A stretch of DNA of 7,512 bases from CAYVFC01 sp964450715 (lineage in GTDB: Bacteria; Myxococcota_A; Polyangia; Polyangiales; JAFGIB01), in the NCBI GenBank assembly GCA_964450715.1, contig CAYVFC010000232.1, forward strand, positions 1 through 7,512, in the 5' to 3' direction. Of this stretch, positions 6,401 through 7,512 are shown piece by piece. Made by a program: the position numbers and the translations under genes. The notes under the pieces are model-generated. The model did no database searches. It was not told where the DNA came from and saw nothing but the letters and a program-made list of their open reading frames with translations. Every line of letters starts with the position of its first letter. Position 1 is the stretch's first letter.

Positions 6401-6527
6401 CGACCGTGCTCTGCACGTCCTGAACCGGCAGGCGCCGGTCGAAGTTGCCGCGCATGATGTCGGTCAGCGCTTCCAGGATGGCTTCCAGCTGCTCCCGCGA
6501 GACCGTCTTGCCGGCCGTGTCACTCAT
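3468..6527 (-). CDS. Soluble multi-PAS/GAF sensor histidine kinase
   Basis: This encodes 1019 residues with no membrane segment or signal peptide, so it is a cytoplasmic kinase. In order: a HAMP-like helical segment (about 10-60); PAS1 (about 65-175); PAS2 (about 190-305); GAF1 (about 318-477); PAS3 (about 492-605); GAF2 (about 618-777); a HisKA dimerisation domain with H-box Phe-Ala-His-Glu-Val-Arg-Asn-Pro and phosphoacceptor His805; then an HATPase_c domain with N-box Asn-Val-Val-Ala-Asn-Ala near 912-920, Asp-Ser-Gly-Pro-Gly-Phe, and Gly-Thr-Gly-Leu-Gly-Leu near 975. The two GAF modules are internal duplicates exactly 300 residues apart and keep four cysteines each in register. The ATG overlaps the stop of the STAS-like gene by 4 bases and has GGAGG seven bases upstream, so the two are translationally coupled. 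The NtrC-type regulator 19 bases downstream is the natural phosphotransfer partner. Cues are unknown; PAS/GAF folds bind small molecules or cofactors, and the cysteines suggest redox or metal (inference). Confidence 0.95.
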   Translation of the reverse strand: MSDTAGKTVSREQLEAILEALTDIMRGNFDRRLPVQDVQSTVDAIHSAINMTAEELSSSTVSSRYVEGILRSLADMLLVVGADGTLHTVNDAACEFLGYERDQLLGTKIDRFGSGTLVEMVASLADRDGPPVLRDIEVMLATGAGGEVPVSVNGSVLQDEPGQARTIVLIARDLRRTRQLIARAEQAATSEAILEGMVDSVVIIDLDGIIHRVNRSFEQRSGYDRREAIGEKIADLGVISRAELKRIVSEEQPRLMDTGSVENVETEAISRNGERNPVLLNMSLMKKDEEEPSLVILSARDIRDRKKDEARIEHLNRVLRSIRNVNELIVKERDRRKLIESACKLLIETRGYNRAWISLDPDSGRRPIFAQAGWGESFLPMAEFLQKGIRPPCEKMRFPRSGVLAVRDPSRDCAGCPLSDCYRGDEAMVVRLEQAGERLGFMAVSIPGDFVADFEEQSLFYEVAEDIGFALYNIGLEEERERTLEALKQSNERYRTLFDGAAEGIMVADIDTHVIRYANPALCKMLGYTLQELQQLHMPSIHPPEDREYATAEFRAQARGLRSAAINVECVRKDGRVVYADVNTSKIAAEGREYNLSFYTDVTERKLAEDRVHHLNLVLKAIRNINQLIVKEKDPEKLIDSACELLVDKRGYSKAWIAIGDGGKSPYRFAQAGWNERFEPLADLLRKGTLPACGKRALTEAGVLGIEDPLLSCDTCRLAAEYLTETVMVAPLRHGERVFGVMSASVPRELATDDEDRSLFAEVASDIGFALYGIELESARSGMEESLRRSEVMSRMGVLLGDFAHEVRNPLFAISATVDAFEARFGGREEFTQYLEVLRGELNRTKNLMHELLEYGKPTRPGRQPEAPDEVLSLALASCARVARERQVTLVNRAKCGLPGVRLDKERLIQALGNVVANAVQFSAPGDSVTLSAEQVEETGQNWLVLTVGDSGPGFGSTDLDLLFEPFFSKRRGGTGLGLTIVRRVVEDHGGEVILGDREGGGGMVRIKLPCSDAEEATA
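4194..5591 (-). repeat. Internal duplication: two GAF modules of the kinase
   Basis: Kinase residues about 313-479 (bases 5591-5091) and 613-778 (bases 4691-4194) are diverged copies in register at a 300-residue (900-base) offset. Shared landmarks include His-Leu-Asn then Arg-Asn-(Val/Ile)-Asn, the segment Ser-Ala-Cys (Cys343/Cys643), Gly-Tyr-X-(Arg/Lys)-Ala-Trp, Phe-Ala-Gln-Ala-Gly-Trp, Cys393/Cys693, the CxxC pairs 413/416 and 713/716, and Asp-Ile-Gly-Phe-Ala-Leu-Tyr. DNA similarity is also visible around 4670-4697 and 5570-5597. This is a duplication of a GAF unit (with PAS3 lying between the copies) within the gene, not a mobile repeat. Confidence 0.85.
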
Positions 6528-6913
6528 CCGCCGGCCTCCGCTAGCCAGGCAACCGCATCGGCCTCGCTGGTGAAGATCCGGGTCGGAGTTCTCGAGCTGC
6601 TCAGCATCAGGTAGACATTGCCGATGACGCGCGAGACGGGCGAGGCAACCACCAGCGCGCTCCTTCTGATGTGGCCGCTGAGCGCGTCGCTGCGACCGAT
6701 ATAGTAACGCGCCTCCGCGGTCACGCTCTTCATGCCGCCCAGCACGGCGAGGATCGATACGGTCCCCTCCGCCAGCTCGAGCGTTGCCCGCTCGATCTGC
6801 TTGACGGTCTCCAGGGTCTCCTCCGCGCCGTCCTTCATGCGGATCTCCACGATACCGTCGTTCCTCAGCTCTACCGTTGCGGTGGCCGTCTCGATGGTTT
6901 TTTCCGCTGTCAT
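6524..6913 (-). CDS. STAS/SpoIIAA-like (DUF7793-type) protein
   Basis: This encodes 129 residues. The pattern is an early beta strand (Gly-Ile-Val-Glu-Ile-Arg), a helix rich in Glu/Thr/Leu, a middle strand (Ser-Ile-Leu-Ala-Val-Leu), a segment rich in Ser/Val (Ala-Ser-Pro-Val-Ser-Arg-Val-Ile-Gly-Asn) and an ending with Arg-Ile-Phe-Thr-Ser-Glu-Ala-Asp-Ala-Val-Ala-Trp-Leu. This resembles the small STAS/SEC14-like proteins grouped as DUF7793, recalled from memory without a search. Members often sit beside signalling proteins, but their reaction is not established. There is no membrane segment. The frame stays open to an ATG at 6958, but that codon has no ribosome site and overlaps a possible -10 box; the ATG at 6913 has GCAGG eight bases upstream and is preferred. 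The stop overlaps the kinase start (ATGA), so the protein may modulate that kinase or present a signal to it (inference). Confidence 0.75.
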   Translation of the reverse strand: MTAEKTIETATATVELRNDGIVEIRMKDGAEETLETVKQIERATLELAEGTVSILAVLGGMKSVTAEARYYIGRSDALSGHIRRSALVVASPVSRVIGNVYLMLSSSRTPTRIFTSEADAVAWLAEAGG

Positions 6914-6956
6914 GGAAATGGCCTGCCCCGTCCTTCCCCGAGGCTTGTAGAATGCC

Positions 6957-6985
6957 ATTAAATGCGCGCGGTTCGGTAGGTCGAA
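6957..6985 (-). promoter_or_regulatory. Weak candidate sigma-70-type promoter for the kinase operon
   Basis: On the minus strand TTTAAT (6962-6957) is a five-of-six match to the -10 box. A poor -35 (TTCGAC, 6985-6980) lies 17 bases upstream. Transcription would start near 6950, giving a leader of about 37 bases to the ATG at 6913. The -35 is weak and the call rests mainly on position. No sigma-54 promoter with GG-N10-GC spacing was found upstream of this operon. Confidence 0.25.
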
Positions 6986-7014
6986 GAAGTAAGAAACCGC
7001 GCCGGCTCGATCCC

Positions 7015-7070
7015 CGTCGGTTTTGCGCCCAAACGACGCCGCAAATGGGGCCGTCCCGCCCGAGAGGCGG
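7015..7070 (-). terminator. Two hairpins between the lipoprotein gene and the kinase operon
   Basis: An imperfect 8-bp stem with one bulge (CGTC-G-GTTT at 7015-7023 with AAACGACG at 7031-7038) and a 5-bp GC stem (CCGCC at 7056-7060 with GGCGG at 7066-7070) lie in the gap after the lipoprotein stop. Neither is followed by a U-tract on the minus strand. They may end the upstream transcript or be incidental in GC-rich DNA. Confidence 0.25.
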
Positions 7071-7106
7071 CTGAAAGGGTTGATGAGACCGGCTCTACTA
7101 TGTGCT

Positions 7107-7465
7107 CTAGCTTTCGGGATACCGGCAGCGCATTACCTGCATGCCTCCGCCTCCGTCGCCCGTTCCCATGGATAAGATGTTCTCGCACACCATGCCGTCG
7201 GGACAGGTCGCGTCCTGCTCCGAGCAGTCCAGCCGGCACCAGCGGTCGCCGGGCAGCTGCTGGGGCCCGCACTCGATCACCGCGGTGACGTTGTCCGGCT
7301 GGGTGCGCTCGTCCACCTCGGCGCATACCAGGGTGCAGTAGCCGATCCCCCGACCGGGGGCAGGGCTCCGTCCAACAAGGCGGCACCGGCGTCATCGGCC
7401 GGGGCGTCGTCGTCACCTCCACATCCGGCCACTACGAGGGTCGGGATCCCCAGAGCTAGGACCAA
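7107..7465 (-). pseudogene. Frameshifted Cys-rich lipoprotein
   Basis: Two overlapping minus-strand frames together read as one secreted protein. The upstream part (from a TTG at 7465) is a hydrophobic stretch ending in a lipobox Val-Ala-Gly-Cys, then Gly-Gly-Asp-Asp-Asp and a low-complexity Asp/Ala linker. The downstream part, ending in TAG at 7107, has eight cysteines in Cys-X3-Cys and Cys-X5-Cys patterns, including Cys-Pro-Asp-Gly-Met-Val-Cys, and looks disulfide-bonded. One extra base in the run of five C/G at 7347-7351 would join them cleanly. That run forms a CCCCC-GACC-GGGGG hairpin with 7356-7360. The start is also poor: no ATG, no ribosome site, and an in-frame TGA at 7472-7474, before which a Lys-Arg segment would complete a normal signal peptide. 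It is either a real pseudogene or a gene hit by sequencing errors. Small Cys-rich lipoproteins of this style are common in Myxococcota-like genomes; function unknown. Confidence 0.6.
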
Positions 7466-7512
7466 TGCCAGTCAGTTAAGCGAATTCCCCGGTCTTTTCG
7501 TTGACTTAGAAG

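Noticed and set aside
6966..7030. tRNA-like stretch containing CTCGATCCCC
   Set aside because: It resembles a T-loop in isolation, but no 5-bp T stem, acceptor stem, anticodon arm or CCA can be built around it.
7041..7056. Sigma-54-like sequence upstream of the kinase operon (GGCCCCATTTGC on the minus strand)
   Set aside because: The GG-to-GC spacing is 8 instead of 10 bases and the consensus CAC after GG is missing.
6958..7422. Minus-strand 154-codon frame across the lipoprotein locus and the gap
   Set aside because: It overlaps the Cys-rich frame, is Arg/Pro/Gly-rich in the manner of a shadow, and has no ribosome site. It does not explain the lipobox or the cysteine pattern.

Overview
The window is high-GC DNA carrying one block of genes that all read on the minus strand, from about 7465 down to 192. 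No gene on the plus strand is convincing. The long plus-strand reading frames are mirror images of the minus-strand genes, as expected at this GC content. Several things suggest a deltaproteobacterial or Myxococcota-like organism: a large cytoplasmic PAS/GAF histidine kinase, an NtrC-type sigma-54 activator, a textbook sigma-54 promoter, and a small Cys-rich lipoprotein with a Cys-Gly-Gly-Asp-Asp-Asp start. This assignment is inference from gene style only.

In transcription order (right to left) the layout has four parts. (1) 7465-7107 is a small Cys-rich lipoprotein gene that looks broken: it has a frameshift at a GC homopolymer hairpin and no good start. (2) 6913-2093 is a three-gene signalling operon: a STAS/DUF7793-like protein, a 1019-residue soluble PAS-GAF histidine kinase that overlaps it by 4 bases (ATGA), and an NtrC-family response regulator with receiver, AAA+ sigma-54 and Fis-type HTH domains. 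(3) 2092-1866 is an intergenic control region. It holds three phased TCC-N7-GGA palindromes, a likely IHF site flanked by an A/T tract, and a sigma-54 promoter TGGCACG-N4-TTGCT, in the order and spacing expected for an enhancer-driven promoter. (4) 1865-192 is a tightly packed four-gene operon under that promoter: a stand-alone receiver protein, a coiled-coil protein with a Cys-X-Cys motif and a Met-rich tail, a coiled coil joined to a truncated J-domain with an intact HPD motif, and a second, Cys-free coiled-coil protein.

The simplest reading is a self-contained circuit. The kinase senses a cytoplasmic cue, possibly redox or metal through conserved cysteines in its two GAF modules. It phosphorylates the NtrC-type regulator, which binds the three palindromes and, with IHF bending, activates sigma-54 RNA polymerase at the next operon. 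That operon encodes a second receiver (feedback or a phosphate sink) and three small helical proteins, one of which could recruit Hsp70/DnaK. What these proteins build or do is not evident from the sequence, and I recognise no named system. They are the best candidate for something undescribed. The operon may continue past position 1: bases 1-191 hold inverted repeats but no clear U-tract terminator.
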